Assembly: GCF_002813375.1 (NCBI RefSeq)
Contig: NZ_PHUJ01000003.1
Span: 4,712,001-4,776,000, forward strand
Length of the DNA stretch: 64,000 nt
Direction of reading: 5' to 3'
DNA from: Pseudonocardia alni
Lineage (GTDB): Bacteria; Actinomycetota; Actinomycetes; Mycobacteriales; Pseudonocardiaceae
Position numbers and translations under genes: made by a program. Below the pieces are notes generated by a model. The model searched no databases and was not told the origin of the DNA. It saw nothing but the letters and a program-made list of their open reading frames with translations. This document shows, piece after piece, positions 41,459 to 50,774 of this stretch; position 1 is the first letter of the stretch; each line of letters starts with the position of its first letter.

Positions 41459-42640
41459 GTGAAGCCGTGGGTGCGGCCGGCCGCCGTGCTGTTCGGCGTC
41501 GGTTACGGCGCCAACCAGTTCAGCCCGCTGATGGTCATGTACCGCGAGCAGGGGCACTACTCGCCGACCGTGGTCGCCGCGTTCTTCGGCGTCTACGTGC
41601 TCGGTCTCGCCCCGGGCCTGCTCGTCGGCGGGCCCGCGTCGGACCGCTGGGGCCGCCGCCGGGTGCTGGTGCCCGCGACGGCCGCGTCGATCCCGGCCAG
41701 CGCCGTCCTCGCCCTCGGCGCGTTCTCCGAGGCACTGCTCTTCGCCGGCCGGCTGCTGTTCGGGGTGTGCGTCGGCGTCGCGATGGCGGTGGCGACGACG
41801 TGGGTCAAGGAGCTGTCCGGGCCCGGGCAGGGCGCCCGGCGCGCCGCGCTCGCGCTCACCGCCGGGTTCGGGCTCGGCCCGCTCGTCGCCGGGCTGCTCG
41901 CGCAGTCCGCGCCGCTGCCGATGGAGCTGCCCTACCTGGTGCACATCGTCCTGACGGTGCCGGTCGTCTGGTGGCTGCTCGCCGCGCCGGAGACGGTCGA
42001 GCCGGGCCGTTCCCGGTCCTGGCGCCAGGATCTGCGCGTCCCGGCCGTCGCGCACCCGCGGTTCGTGTGGCTGGTGCTGCCCGCCGCGCCGTGGGTGTTC
42101 GGGGCAGCCGCGATCGCCTACGCAGTGCTGCCGACCACGCTCGACGGGATCACCGGGGGGTGGGGGCTGCTCGTCGCGACACTGCTGACCGCCGTCGCGC
42201 TCGGCTGCGGGGTCCTGGCCCAGTCCGCCGCGCGTCTCGTGGACGCCCGCTCGCCGCTGGCCGCGACCCGGGTCGGGCTCGCGCTCGTCGTCGCGGGGAC
42301 GCTCGTCGCCGCCCTCGCGGCGGGCCTGCGCAGTGTCCCGGCCGCCGTCGCCGCCGCCGCGCTGCTGGGGGCGGGCTACGGCTTCGTCCTGCTGTCCGGG
42401 CTGCAGGAGGTGCAGCGGATCGCCGCGCCGGAGCACCTGGCCGGGCTGACCGCGGTGTTCTACTCGCTGACCTACGTGGGGTTCCTGCTACCCATGCTGC
42501 TCTCGGCGCTCACCGGTGTCGCGGGGTACCCGGTGCTGCTGGTCGTCGTCGCGGGGGTGCAGGTGATCTGCCTGGGCCTGGTGTGGGTGGGGGCGCGCCG
42601 GGTGGCGCCGATCGCGGCGGAGCAGCCGGCGGTGACCTGA
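41459..42640 (+). CDS. MFS transporter
   Basis: 393 residues with about 12 membrane helices. The MFS loop 2-3 motif appears as GGPASDRWGRRRVL near residue 60. LLFAGRLLFGVCVGVAMAVATTWVKEL matches TM4 of the family. The C-terminal half has AALLGAGYGFVLLSGLQEVQ. Some motifs resemble multidrug and sugar exporters; the substrate cannot be read. GTG 41459 has GAGGAGGA 7 bases upstream. It follows the glcB terminator and probably has its own promoter. Confidence 0.9.
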   Translation: MKPWVRPAAVLFGVGYGANQFSPLMVMYREQGHYSPTVVAAFFGVYVLGLAPGLLVGGPASDRWGRRRVLVPATAASIPASAVLALGAFSEALLFAGRLLFGVCVGVAMAVATTWVKELSGPGQGARRAALALTAGFGLGPLVAGLLAQSAPLPMELPYLVHIVLTVPVVWWLLAAPETVEPGRSRSWRQDLRVPAVAHPRFVWLVLPAAPWVFGAAAIAYAVLPTTLDGITGGWGLLVATLLTAVALGCGVLAQSAARLVDARSPLAATRVGLALVVAGTLVAALAAGLRSVPAAVAAAALLGAGYGFVLLSGLQEVQRIAAPEHLAGLTAVFYSLTYVGFLLPMLLSALTGVAGYPVLLVVVAGVQVICLGLVWVGARRVAPIAAEQPAVT

Positions 42641-42765
42641 CCCGGCCGTGGCCGGTGATCCTTCTCCGCGGAGTGCGCGACGCCCTCCCGGGCGCGCGGG
42701 ACTCCGCGAGGACGGATCAACCCGATGTCCACCCCGGGACGGAGGCGGCCACCGGCCGGCGCTCG

Positions 42766-42771
42766 TACCGT
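42766..42771 (+). promoter_or_regulatory. -10 box of a probable leaderless P450 transcript
   Basis: TACCGT lies 7 bases before the GTG at 42779, and no Shine-Dalgarno is present. Confidence 0.45.
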
Positions 42772-42778
42772 CGGGCGG

Positions 42779-43999
42779 GTGACCACCACCACCGGTCCGG
42801 ACGCCACGGACCTGCCGCGCCTCCCGTTCCCGCGCCACGACGTCCTCGAGCTCCCGCCGCTGTTCGACCGGCTGCGGGAGCGGTCCCCGATCACCCCGGT
42901 CCGGACCCCGGCCGGTGATGTCGCGTGGCTGGTCACCGGTTACGACGAGGCCCGCGCCCTGTTCGCCGACGACCGGCTCGGCCGCAGCCACCCCGAGCCG
43001 GAGCGGGCCGCGCGCATCTCCGACTCGATGATCTTCGGCGGGCCGAGCGGCGACTCACCGGAGACCGAGCGCGCGAACCACACCCTGATGCGCAGACTGC
43101 TCGCGCCCGCGTTCTCCGCGCGCCGGATGCGCAGGCTCTCCGGGCACGTCGCGGAGCTGGTGGCCCGGCAGCTCGACGTCGTCGAGGCCGCCGGTCCCGG
43201 CGCCGACCTGCACGAGCTGTTCTCCTTCCCGCTGCCGGTGCTGGTCATCTGCGAGCTGCTCGGCGTCCCCTACGACGACCGCGAGGAGTTCCGGCGCTGG
43301 TCCGGCGAGCTCGGGCTGCTCCACGACCGGCCCCGCGCCGAGGCCGCCGCGCAGGCACTGTTCGCCTACGTCCGCGGCCTCGTCGACCGCAAGGACGACG
43401 AGCCGGGGGAGGACGTGCTGTCGGACTTCGCCGCGCTCGGCTCGGCGCCGGAGCAGCGCGACCGGCTCGCCGCGCTCGGTGCCGGACTGCTGTTCGCCGG
43501 GCACGAGACGACGGTCGGGCGGATCGACACCGGCACCGTCCTGCTGCTGGACCGCCCGGGGGAGTGGGCGGCGCTCGCCGCGGACCCGGAGCGCGCCCCG
43601 GGGGCGGTCGAGGAGGTCCTGCGGCTGGCCGTGCCCAGCGGGGGCAACGGCGGCATCCCGCGCTACGCGCACGCCGACGTCGACATCGCCGGGGTGCACA
43701 TCCCGGCGGGCGACGCGATCCTGCTCGCCCCGGGCGCGGCGAACCGGGACCCGCGGCACTTCGACGGGGCGACCGGGTTCGACGCCGGGAGGAAGTCCTC
43801 GCACCTCGCGTTCGGGCACGGGCCGTACTTCTGCGTGGGCGCGAGCCTGGCCCGGGTCGAGCTGACCGAGGTGTTCCGGGCGCTGCCCGCCCGGTTCCCG
43901 TCGCTGCGCCTCGCCGTGCCGCGCACCGAGCTGGAGCTGCGCTCGGACGTGCTCACCGGAGGGCTGCGTGCGCTGCCGGTCACCTGGGGCCGATCATGA
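42779..43999 (+). CDS. Cytochrome P450
   Basis: 406 residues. The I-helix motif is AGHETTV, the ExxR of helix K is in VEEVLRL, and the heme-binding loop is FGHGPYFCVGASLAR with the thiolate cysteine. Soluble bacterial class I P450s hydroxylate small molecules with ferredoxin and reductase partners, which are not adjacent. I chose GTG 42779 because TACCGT lies 7 bases upstream; ATG 42725 is in frame but precedes that box. The substrate is unknown. The next gene, a GNAT acetyltransferase, starts 4 bases after the stop, so the two may be co-expressed. Confidence 0.95.
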   Translation: MTTTTGPDATDLPRLPFPRHDVLELPPLFDRLRERSPITPVRTPAGDVAWLVTGYDEARALFADDRLGRSHPEPERAARISDSMIFGGPSGDSPETERANHTLMRRLLAPAFSARRMRRLSGHVAELVARQLDVVEAAGPGADLHELFSFPLPVLVICELLGVPYDDREEFRRWSGELGLLHDRPRAEAAAQALFAYVRGLVDRKDDEPGEDVLSDFAALGSAPEQRDRLAALGAGLLFAGHETTVGRIDTGTVLLLDRPGEWAALAADPERAPGAVEEVLRLAVPSGGNGGIPRYAHADVDIAGVHIPAGDAILLAPGAANRDPRHFDGATGFDAGRKSSHLAFGHGPYFCVGASLARVELTEVFRALPARFPSLRLAVPRTELELRSDVLTGGLRALPVTWGRS

Positions 44000-44003
44000 G
44001 GAC

Positions 44004-44495
44004 GTGGGGGAACTCGAACTGCGGGTGGCGGGGCTCGACCATCCGGACGTGACGCCACTGATGCGGCGGCTGCAGGCGTTCTACGGCGAGGTCTACGGCG
44101 ACGGCGACGCCACCCCCGTCGACCCGGCCGACTTCCGGACCCCGTCCGGGTTGTTCCTGGTCGGCTACGACGACGGCGTCCCCGTCGCGACCGGGGCGTG
44201 GCGCGCCGTCGACGCCGACCCGGCCGACCCGGCGCGCCGTGACGGCGACGCCGAGCTGAAGCGGATGTACGTCGAGCCCGCCGCCCGCGGCCGGGGACAC
44301 GCCCGGGCGGTACTCGTCGCGCTGGAGCGTGCGGCCGCCGCCGCCGGGCGTCGTCGCATGATCCTCGAGACGGGTGACGGCCAGCCCGCTGCGATCGCGC
44401 TGTACGAGACCAGCGGATACCGTCGGACCAGCAACTTCGGTGCGTACCGGAACGACCCCCGCTCCCGGTGCTTCGCCAAACCGCTCCCGGCGTGA
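44004..44495 (+). CDS. GNAT-family N-acetyltransferase
   Basis: 163 residues. Motif A is ELKRMYVEPAARGRGHARAVLVALE, with the acetyl-CoA loop RGRGHA. The later MILETGDGQPAAIALYETSGYRR is motif B. It transfers acetyl from acetyl-CoA to an amine; the substrate is unknown. GTG 44004 starts 4 bases after the P450 stop with GAGG very close; GTG 43968, inside the P450 gene, is the longer alternative. Coupling to the P450 is inferred from spacing only. Confidence 0.88.
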   Translation: MGELELRVAGLDHPDVTPLMRRLQAFYGEVYGDGDATPVDPADFRTPSGLFLVGYDDGVPVATGAWRAVDADPADPARRDGDAELKRMYVEPAARGRGHARAVLVALERAAAAAGRRRMILETGDGQPAAIALYETSGYRRTSNFGAYRNDPRSRCFAKPLPA

Positions 44496-44668
44496 GACTC
44501 GGTACGGTCACGGGCGAAACGTCCGGTTGCGCCGATAGGATGACCCCGGCGTCGTCGCCGCGTCCCTTCCGGTGATCGTGCGGCGGCCTCTTCCGGCGCT
44601 CCCCGGGTCCGGCCGTGACGTGAGCGGAACCGCTGGTCCGAACGACCCCGTGACCCCAGGAGGTGTCG

Positions 44669-47041
44669 GTGCTCGCCGTCGTGGCCGCCCATCTCGTCCT
44701 GGCGCTGTGCCTGCCCGCGCTCGCCCGGTACCACCGGCGGCTGGCGTTCGGCGCCGGCGCCGCCCTGCTCGCCGCCACCCTCGTGTGGGCGATGACGCAG
44801 GCCTCGACCGCACTCTCCGGCGGGGTGACCGACCGCGTCGAGTGGGCGCCCGAGCTGGGGCTGACGCTGAGCCTGCGGATGGACGCGCTCGCGATCGCGA
44901 TGATCGTGCTCGTCTCCGGCGTCGGAGCGCTGATCATGATCTACGCGGCCTGGTACTTCGGACCGCGCTCCACCGACGCGGCCCGCTCCGCGGCGCTGCT
45001 GGTCGCCTTCGCCGGGATGATGCTCGGCCTGGTCCTGGCCGACGACCTGCTGACCCTCTACGTGTTCTGGGAACTGACGTCGCTGACGTCGTTCCTGCTC
45101 GTCGGGCAGGGCGGCCAGTACCGGGAGAACCGCCGCGCCGCGGTCCAGGCGCTCGTCGTGACCGTGTTCGGCGGGCTGGCGATGCTGCTCGGGATCGTGC
45201 TGCTGGGCCAGCTGGCCGGCACGTACTCGATCCCGGAGATCACCGCGGCCGCGACCTCCGCGACGCTCGCCCCCGACAGCCCGGTCGCGCTGTCGGTGTC
45301 GCTCGTGCTGATCCTGCTGGGCGCGCTGACCAAGTCCGCGCAGCTGCCGTTCCACCCCTGGCTCCCGTACGCGATGGCCGCCCCGACGCCGATCTCGGCG
45401 TACCTGCACGCGGCGTCGATGGTGAAGGCCGGGGTCGTGCTCGTCGCGCGGCTCGGGCCCGCGTTCTCGGTGCACCCCGTGTGGTGGGCGCCGGTCATGG
45501 TGCTCGGCCTCGCGACGATGGTGCTGGGCGGCTGGCGCGCGATGCGCCAGACCGACCTCAAGCGGCTGCTGGCCTTCGGCACCGTCTCCCAGCTCGGGTT
45601 CCTCATGGTGCTGTTCGGGTCCGGCTCGCGGGTGGCCGGGCTCGCCGGCATCGCGATGCTGCTGGCGCACGGCCTGTTCAAGGCGCCGCTGTTCATGGTG
45701 GTCGGGGCTATCGACAAGGCCTGCGGCACCCGTGACCTGCGGGAGCTGTGCGGTCTCGGGCGCCGCCGGCGCGGGCTGGCCGTCGTCGCCACGCTCGCCG
45801 GGCTGTCGATGGCGGGGCTCCCGCCGATGCTCGGCTTCGTCGGCAAGGAGGCCGCGTTCGAGGCGTTCGTGCTCGAGGGCGGCGTCCGCGGCTGGATCGC
45901 GGCGATCGGACTGGTCGCGGGCTCGCTGCTGACCGTCGCCTACACCGCACGGTTCCTGTGGGGCGCGTTCTCCACCAAGGGGCTGCACCCCACCGGCGGC
46001 GACCCGGTCCCGCTCGGCCTGTCCGGCCCGGCGTGGCTGTGCGCGCTGACCGGGATCGCGGCCGGGTTCGCCGCGCCGCTGGTCCAGCAGCTCGCCGCCT
46101 CCTACGCCGCGTCGCTGCCCCCGCTCGGCGACGCCTACGCCGCCCGCTACGAGCTGGCCCTGTGGCACACTCCCGGGCTGCCGCTGCTGTTCACCGGCGT
46201 CGCGCTGGCCGGCGGGCTCCTCCTGCACCGCTACGGACAGACCCTGACCGGGCACCTCTCGGTGCCACACGTGTCCGCCCAGCGGGGGTACGAGGCCGTC
46301 GTGACCGGGCTGGAGCGCTCGGCGATCACGGTCACCGGCCGGCTGCAGATCGGCTCGCTGCCGGTCTACCTCGGCTGCATCCTCGCGACACTGATCGCGC
46401 TGCCCGGCCCGGTCCTCGCCGTGACCGGCACGTTCCCGACCGACCAGGCGCCGTACCACTCGATCATGCAGGTCCCGGTCGGGCTGATGGTGATCGTCGC
46501 GGCGATCGCGCTGTGCCTGGCGCACCGCCGGTTCACCGCGGTGCTGCTGGTCGGCGCCGTCGGCTACGGCATCGGCGGCCTGTTCGTCATCGATGGTGCC
46601 CCCGACCTGGCGCTCGCCCAGTTCCTGGTCGAGACGCTCACCCTGGTGGCGTTCGTCTTCGTGCTGCGACGCCTGCCCGCCCACTTCGACGAGCCGGACA
46701 GCGAGCGCCGCGTCCGAGCCCCCAAGGCCGCGGTCGCCGCGGTCGGCGGCCTGCTCGTCGCGGGGATGGCCGTGGTGCTCTCCGGGGCCCGCACGCTGCC
46801 GCCCGCCACCACCGGGCCGTTCATCGCCGGCGCGCCGGAGGCCGGCGCGACCAACCTGATCAGCGCGATCCTGGTGGACTTCCGGGCGCTCGACACGGTC
46901 GGTGAGATCACCGTGCTGCTGATCTGTGCCGCCGGCACCGCGAGCCTGGTGCTCGCGACCCGTTACGACAAGAAGAAGGGCGGCACGGTCGTGCGCAGCG
47001 GCTCGGGATCGCCGAAGCACGAGCAGGAGGTGCTCGGATGA
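44669..47041 (+). CDS. mnhA: Na+/H+ antiporter subunit A
   Basis: 790 residues, many membrane helices, related to NuoL. The proton-channel block LLGALTKSAQLPFHPWLPYAMAAPTPISAYLHAASMVKAGV and FYVFWELTSL-type YVFWELTSLTSFLL are clear. The C-terminal DUF4040/MbhE part includes APDLALAQFLVETLTLVAFVFVLRRLP. It is the largest Mrp subunit, exporting Na+ in exchange for H+. GTG 44669 has AGGAGG 5 bases upstream. A TAGGAT -10-like box at 44536-44541 may start the operon with a ~120-base leader. It overlaps mnhB by 4 bases (ATGA). Confidence 0.94.
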   Translation: MLAVVAAHLVLALCLPALARYHRRLAFGAGAALLAATLVWAMTQASTALSGGVTDRVEWAPELGLTLSLRMDALAIAMIVLVSGVGALIMIYAAWYFGPRSTDAARSAALLVAFAGMMLGLVLADDLLTLYVFWELTSLTSFLLVGQGGQYRENRRAAVQALVVTVFGGLAMLLGIVLLGQLAGTYSIPEITAAATSATLAPDSPVALSVSLVLILLGALTKSAQLPFHPWLPYAMAAPTPISAYLHAASMVKAGVVLVARLGPAFSVHPVWWAPVMVLGLATMVLGGWRAMRQTDLKRLLAFGTVSQLGFLMVLFGSGSRVAGLAGIAMLLAHGLFKAPLFMVVGAIDKACGTRDLRELCGLGRRRRGLAVVATLAGLSMAGLPPMLGFVGKEAAFEAFVLEGGVRGWIAAIGLVAGSLLTVAYTARFLWGAFSTKGLHPTGGDPVPLGLSGPAWLCALTGIAAGFAAPLVQQLAASYAASLPPLGDAYAARYELALWHTPGLPLLFTGVALAGGLLLHRYGQTLTGHLSVPHVSAQRGYEAVVTGLERSAITVTGRLQIGSLPVYLGCILATLIALPGPVLAVTGTFPTDQAPYHSIMQVPVGLMVIVAAIALCLAHRRFTAVLLVGAVGYGIGGLFVIDGAPDLALAQFLVETLTLVAFVFVLRRLPAHFDEPDSERRVRAPKAAVAAVGGLLVAGMAVVLSGARTLPPATTGPFIAGAPEAGATNLISAILVDFRALDTVGEITVLLICAAGTASLVLATRYDKKKGGTVVRSGSGSPKHEQEVLG

Positions 47042-47622
47042 CGGCCTCGCAGGAGAAGCCCGCACCCCCGCCGGGGGACGCCGAGAGCTGGGCCCGGATG
47101 GACCAGCCCAGCGGGCGGTGGATGCTCCCCGGCGCCTGCCCGGACGTCCGCGAGCGGACCCTCGTGCTAGAGGCCGCGGCCCGGCTGCTGTTCCCCGTGG
47201 TGCTGGTGTTCTCGGTGTTCCTGCTGCTGGAGGGCCACTACGGCCCCGGCGGCGGGTTCTCCGGCGGCCTGGTCGCCGGGCTCGCGTTCGTGCTGCGCCA
47301 CATCGCGGGCGGCGACGACAACCTGGGCTCCCGGTTCCGGATCCGCCCGCCCGTGCTGGTCGGCACCGGGCTGATCGTCGCGGTGCTCACCGCACTGGCC
47401 CCGGTCGCCTGGGGCGATCCGGTGCTCGCCTCGGTCAAGTGGACCATCACCTTCGGCCCGTTCGGCTACCTCGACATCGTGACCAGCCTGCTGCTCGACG
47501 TCGGCGTCTACCTCCTGATCATCGGCGTGGTGCTCGACCTGCTGCGCTCGCTCGGCTCCGGCATCGCCCGCGACGCCCGCGAGGCCGGCGAGGACGTCCC
47601 GGGCGGAGGTGGCCGCGGATGA
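47038..47622 (+). CDS. mnhB: Na+/H+ antiporter subunit B
   Basis: 194 residues. MnhB signature: VFSVFLLLEGHYGPGGGFSGGLVAGLAFVLRHIAGG near 58-95, then two or three more membrane helices (GYLDIVTSLLLDVGVYLLIIGVVLDLL). The N-terminal ~45 residues are a soluble Pro/Glu-rich lead. ATG 47038 overlaps the mnhA stop. Part of the hetero-oligomeric Mrp complex; all seven subunits are present in order here. Confidence 0.94.
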   Translation: MTASQEKPAPPPGDAESWARMDQPSGRWMLPGACPDVRERTLVLEAAARLLFPVVLVFSVFLLLEGHYGPGGGFSGGLVAGLAFVLRHIAGGDDNLGSRFRIRPPVLVGTGLIVAVLTALAPVAWGDPVLASVKWTITFGPFGYLDIVTSLLLDVGVYLLIIGVVLDLLRSLGSGIARDAREAGEDVPGGGGRG

Positions 47623-48077
47623 ACACCACGATCAACCTGAGCATGGCGATCGTGCTCGCGGTGCTGTACTCGGTCGGGTTCTACCTGCTGATGCAGCGAT
47701 CGCTCATGCGCATCCTGATCGGCATCGTGGTGCTCGGGCACGGCGCGAACCTGCTGCTGCAGGTCTCCGGCGGCCCGCCCGGCCGCGCCCCGATCCTCGA
47801 CGCGGTGCTGCCCGAGCAGATCACCGACCCGCTCCCGCAGGCGCTGGCGTTGACCGCCATCGTCATCACCTTCGCCCTCACCACGCTGCTGCTGGCCCTG
47901 GGCTACCGCTCCTGGGTGCTCGTCGGGCACGACGAGGTGCAGGACGACGTGGAGGACCGCCGCATCGCCGACCGGCAGAAGCCCAAGGGCGCGATGGAGG
48001 AGGGCACCGCGGACGAGACCGACGCCGAGCCCGAGGACACCGCCGACTCCCACGAGCTCGAGGAGGGCCGCCGGTGA
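47619..48077 (+). CDS. mnhC: Na+/H+ antiporter subunit C
   Basis: 152 residues, NuoK-like, with three membrane helices in the first ~105 (MAIVLAVLYSVGFYLLMQRSLMRILIGIVVLGHGANLLL, then DPLPQALALTAIVITFALTTLLLAL). The conserved DPLPQALVLTAIVI-type motif is present. The C-terminal ~45 residues are an acidic tail (EEGTADETDAEPEDTADSHE). Start and stop overlap neighbours by 4 bases each. Confidence 0.94.
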   Translation: MNTTINLSMAIVLAVLYSVGFYLLMQRSLMRILIGIVVLGHGANLLLQVSGGPPGRAPILDAVLPEQITDPLPQALALTAIVITFALTTLLLALGYRSWVLVGHDEVQDDVEDRRIADRQKPKGAMEEGTADETDAEPEDTADSHELEEGRR

Positions 48078-49714
48078 CCCCGCTACAGGCCCTGGTCACG
48101 CTGCCGGTGCTGCTGCCCATGCTCGGTGCCGCGACCAGCGTCGTCGTCAGCCGCCGCGCCTCGGCCCAGCGGGTCATCGGCGTGGTGACCCTGACGCTGG
48201 TGTGCGTCGTCGCCGCCGTGCTGCTGGTCGCGGCCGACGCGAACGGCCCGGTCGTCGCCGAGCTCGGCGGCTGGTCGGCCCCGATGGGCATCGTGCTCGT
48301 CGCCGACCGGATGTCGGCGCTGCTGCTGCTCATCTCGACGGTGGTGACCCTCGCGGTGCTCGTCTACGCGATCGACCAGCGGATCTCCGACTACGGCCGG
48401 GAGACCGCCAGCACCACCTTCCACCCGATCTTCCTGCTGCTGTCGACGGGGGTGTCGCTGGCCTACCTGACCGGCGACCTGTTCACCCTGTTCGTCGCGT
48501 TCGAGATCATGCTGGCGTCGAGCTACGTGCTCATCACCCGGCGGACGTCGGCGTCGCGGATCCGGTCCGGCATGACCTACGTGATCGTGTCGCTGACCTC
48601 GTCGCTGCTGTTCCTCACCGCGGTGGGGCTCGTCTACGCCGCCACCGGCACGGTCAACCTGGCCGACCTCGCCGGGCGGATGGGCGCGCTGCCGGAGGGC
48701 CTGCGCGCGGTCCTGGCCCTGGTGCTGATCGTGGTGTTCGGCATCAAGGCGGCGATCGTGCCGCTGCACTTCTGGCTGCCCGACAGCTACCCGAACGCGC
48801 CCGCCCCGGTCACCGCGCTGTTCGCGGGCCTGCTCACCAAGGTCGGTATCTACGCGCTGCTGCGCACCCAGACGCTGGTGTTCCCGCAGGACAGCCCGTC
48901 GACGCTGCTGCTGGTGATCGCCGCCGTCACGATGGTGGTCGGGGCACTCGGCGCCGTCGCCCAGGACGACCTCAACCGGCTGCTGTCGTTCCTGCTGGTC
49001 AGCCACATCGGGTTCATGGTGTTCGGGCTCGCCCTGCACACCCCCGACGGCATCGCCGGGACCGGGCTCTACGTCGTCCACCACATCACGGTCCAGGCGA
49101 CGTTGTTCCTGGTCAGCGGGCTCATCACCCGGCGGACCGGGACGGTGTCGATCTCCCAGATGGGTGGGCTGGCCCAGCGGGCACCGCACCTGGCCGTGCT
49201 GTTCGCGATCCCCGCGATCACCCTCGCCGGGCTGCCACCCACCTCGGGGTTCGTCGCGAAGCTCGCGCTTCTGCAGGCCGGTGCGGGCGCGGGCCCCGCC
49301 GGGGCGCTGGTCGCCGCCGTCGTCGTGCTGGCGAGCCTGCTGACCCTCTACGCCGTCGCCCGGGTCTGGGTGCGGGTGTTCTGGGGCGCGCCCAAGGAGC
49401 CCCTCGCCGACGACGACCCGAACGACGAGCTCGTCGTCGGGACCGCGCGCAGCGCCCGCGGCATGTACGTCGGCGCGTCCGCGCTGGTCGTGGTCAGCGT
49501 CGCGATCGCCCTGTTCGCCGGCCCGCTGTCCGGGGTGACCGCCCGGGCCGGGGTGGACCTGCACGACCGGACCGGCTACACCGACGCCGTCCTCGGGCCG
49601 GGCGCCGACCCCGGCAGCGGTGGGACCATCAGCGCCGACGGCCGGCCCGGCGACGTCGACGGGAACACGACCGTGCGGACCGCGGCCGGCGACACCCCGG
49701 AGGTGACCCCGTGA
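48074..49714 (+). CDS. mnhD: Na+/H+ antiporter subunit D
   Basis: 546 residues, NuoM/NuoN-like with about 14 helices. Key block: VFGIKAAIVPLHFWLPDSYPNAPAPVTALFAGLLTKVGIYAL, with the conserved Lys and Pro-rich loop. LFVAFEIMLASSYVLI carries the conserved glutamate. A soluble C-terminal tail of about 50 residues is Asp/Gly-rich. GTG 48074 has GAGGAGGG upstream and overlaps the mnhC stop. It is a proton-translocating core subunit. Confidence 0.94.
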   Translation: MTPLQALVTLPVLLPMLGAATSVVVSRRASAQRVIGVVTLTLVCVVAAVLLVAADANGPVVAELGGWSAPMGIVLVADRMSALLLLISTVVTLAVLVYAIDQRISDYGRETASTTFHPIFLLLSTGVSLAYLTGDLFTLFVAFEIMLASSYVLITRRTSASRIRSGMTYVIVSLTSSLLFLTAVGLVYAATGTVNLADLAGRMGALPEGLRAVLALVLIVVFGIKAAIVPLHFWLPDSYPNAPAPVTALFAGLLTKVGIYALLRTQTLVFPQDSPSTLLLVIAAVTMVVGALGAVAQDDLNRLLSFLLVSHIGFMVFGLALHTPDGIAGTGLYVVHHITVQATLFLVSGLITRRTGTVSISQMGGLAQRAPHLAVLFAIPAITLAGLPPTSGFVAKLALLQAGAGAGPAGALVAAVVVLASLLTLYAVARVWVRVFWGAPKEPLADDDPNDELVVGTARSARGMYVGASALVVVSVAIALFAGPLSGVTARAGVDLHDRTGYTDAVLGPGADPGSGGTISADGRPGDVDGNTTVRTAAGDTPEVTP

Positions 49715-50511
49715 GCGAGCAGACCCCGAGCCGCGGTGGCGCGGGCACGGCCGACGGCCCGGACCCGCAGGACCGCCCCGACGGCGACGACCGCGAGGAC
49801 CGGGTGCTGTCCTCGCCGGAGGCTCGCCGGGAGGCCGAGATGGGAGCGGCCGAGGTCGGCGACCCGCCCGAGCCCGACCACGCCCCCACCCCCGCCCGGG
49901 TGCCCCCGCCGGCCCCCGACTCCGTCGCCGAGCCGACGGGTGCGAGCTCCCGGGGCGGGAGCGTGCGCAGGCGGGTCCCGCAGGTGCTCGCGCTGGCGCT
50001 GGTGTGGGTGCTGCTGTGGGGGAGTCTCTCCCCGGCTGCGATCGTGGGCGGGCTGCTCGTCGGTGCCGCGGTCACGGCGGTCTTCCCGCTGCCGCTACTG
50101 CCCGAGCCGCTCCCGATCCGCCCGTGGAAGCTGCTGCGGCTGCTGGGTTTCCTGGTCTCGGACCTGGTCGTCTCCGGCATCCGGGTCAGCATGGTGACGC
50201 TGCGGCACGGGCCGCGCGCCCGGTCCGGGATCGTCGGGCTGCCGCTGTGCACCGGCTCGGACCGCACCGCGACGACGATCGTCGCGGCCTGCGCGCTGTC
50301 CCCGGGCAGCTTCACGCTGCAGATCGACCGCGCCCGGCACCGCTGGTACGTCTACGCACTCGGCCTGCACCGACCCGGCGCCGTCGAACGGACTCGCCGG
50401 GACATGATGCGGCTGCAGATGCGGGTCATCGACGCCGTCGGCAGCCAGGAGGACCGGGATCGGTGCGCCGCCGCGGTCACCGCCGAGGACGCGGGGAGGA
50501 ACGACCGGTGA
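49711..50511 (+). CDS. mnhE: Na+/H+ antiporter subunit E with long N-terminal extension
   Basis: 266 residues, against about 160 for usual MnhE. Residues 1-~90 are an added disordered Asp/Glu/Pro-rich cytoplasmic segment (PDPQDRPDGDDREDRV). The family core begins near VLALALVWVLLWGSLSPAAIVGGLLVG and continues with IRPWKLLRLLGFLVSDLVVSGI, then LSPGSFTLQID. GTG 49711 overlaps mnhD (GTGA), so the long form is fixed by coupling unless a later start is used. The extension is unusual and its role is unknown. Confidence 0.92.
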   Translation: MSEQTPSRGGAGTADGPDPQDRPDGDDREDRVLSSPEARREAEMGAAEVGDPPEPDHAPTPARVPPPAPDSVAEPTGASSRGGSVRRRVPQVLALALVWVLLWGSLSPAAIVGGLLVGAAVTAVFPLPLLPEPLPIRPWKLLRLLGFLVSDLVVSGIRVSMVTLRHGPRARSGIVGLPLCTGSDRTATTIVAACALSPGSFTLQIDRARHRWYVYALGLHRPGAVERTRRDMMRLQMRVIDAVGSQEDRDRCAAAVTAEDAGRNDR

Positions 50512-50774
50512 CCGTCGTCCACACGCTGGTACTGATCATGCTGACCGCCGCGGCGGCGCTGACGATGTGGCGGCTCCTGAAGGGCCCCACCACGCTGGAC
50601 CGCATCGCGGCCCTGGACGTGTTCGTCGTGCTGATCGTGGCGGCGGCCGCGGTGTACGCGGCGATCTACTCCGACGGGTCGAACATCCCGCTGCTGGCCG
50701 CGGTCGCGCTGATCGCGCTGGTCGGCTCGGCGACGGCGGCCCGCCTGGTCGAACGATGGGAGCGGCACCGCTGA
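50508..50774 (+). CDS. mnhF: Na+/H+ antiporter subunit F
   Basis: 88 residues with three membrane helices. The conserved WRLLKGPTTLDRIAALDVF matches the MnhF GPTxxDRVxAxD motif. GTG 50508 overlaps the mnhE stop by 4 bases. It is a small structural subunit of the Mrp complex. Confidence 0.94.
   Translation: MTVVHTLVLIMLTAAAALTMWRLLKGPTTLDRIAALDVFVVLIVAAAAVYAAIYSDGSNIPLLAAVALIALVGSATAARLVERWERHR

Noticed and set aside
44165..47065. 966-codon minus-strand frame across mnhA
   Set aside because: Arg/Gln/Gly-rich shadow of the Mrp subunit A gene with no protein-family signal.
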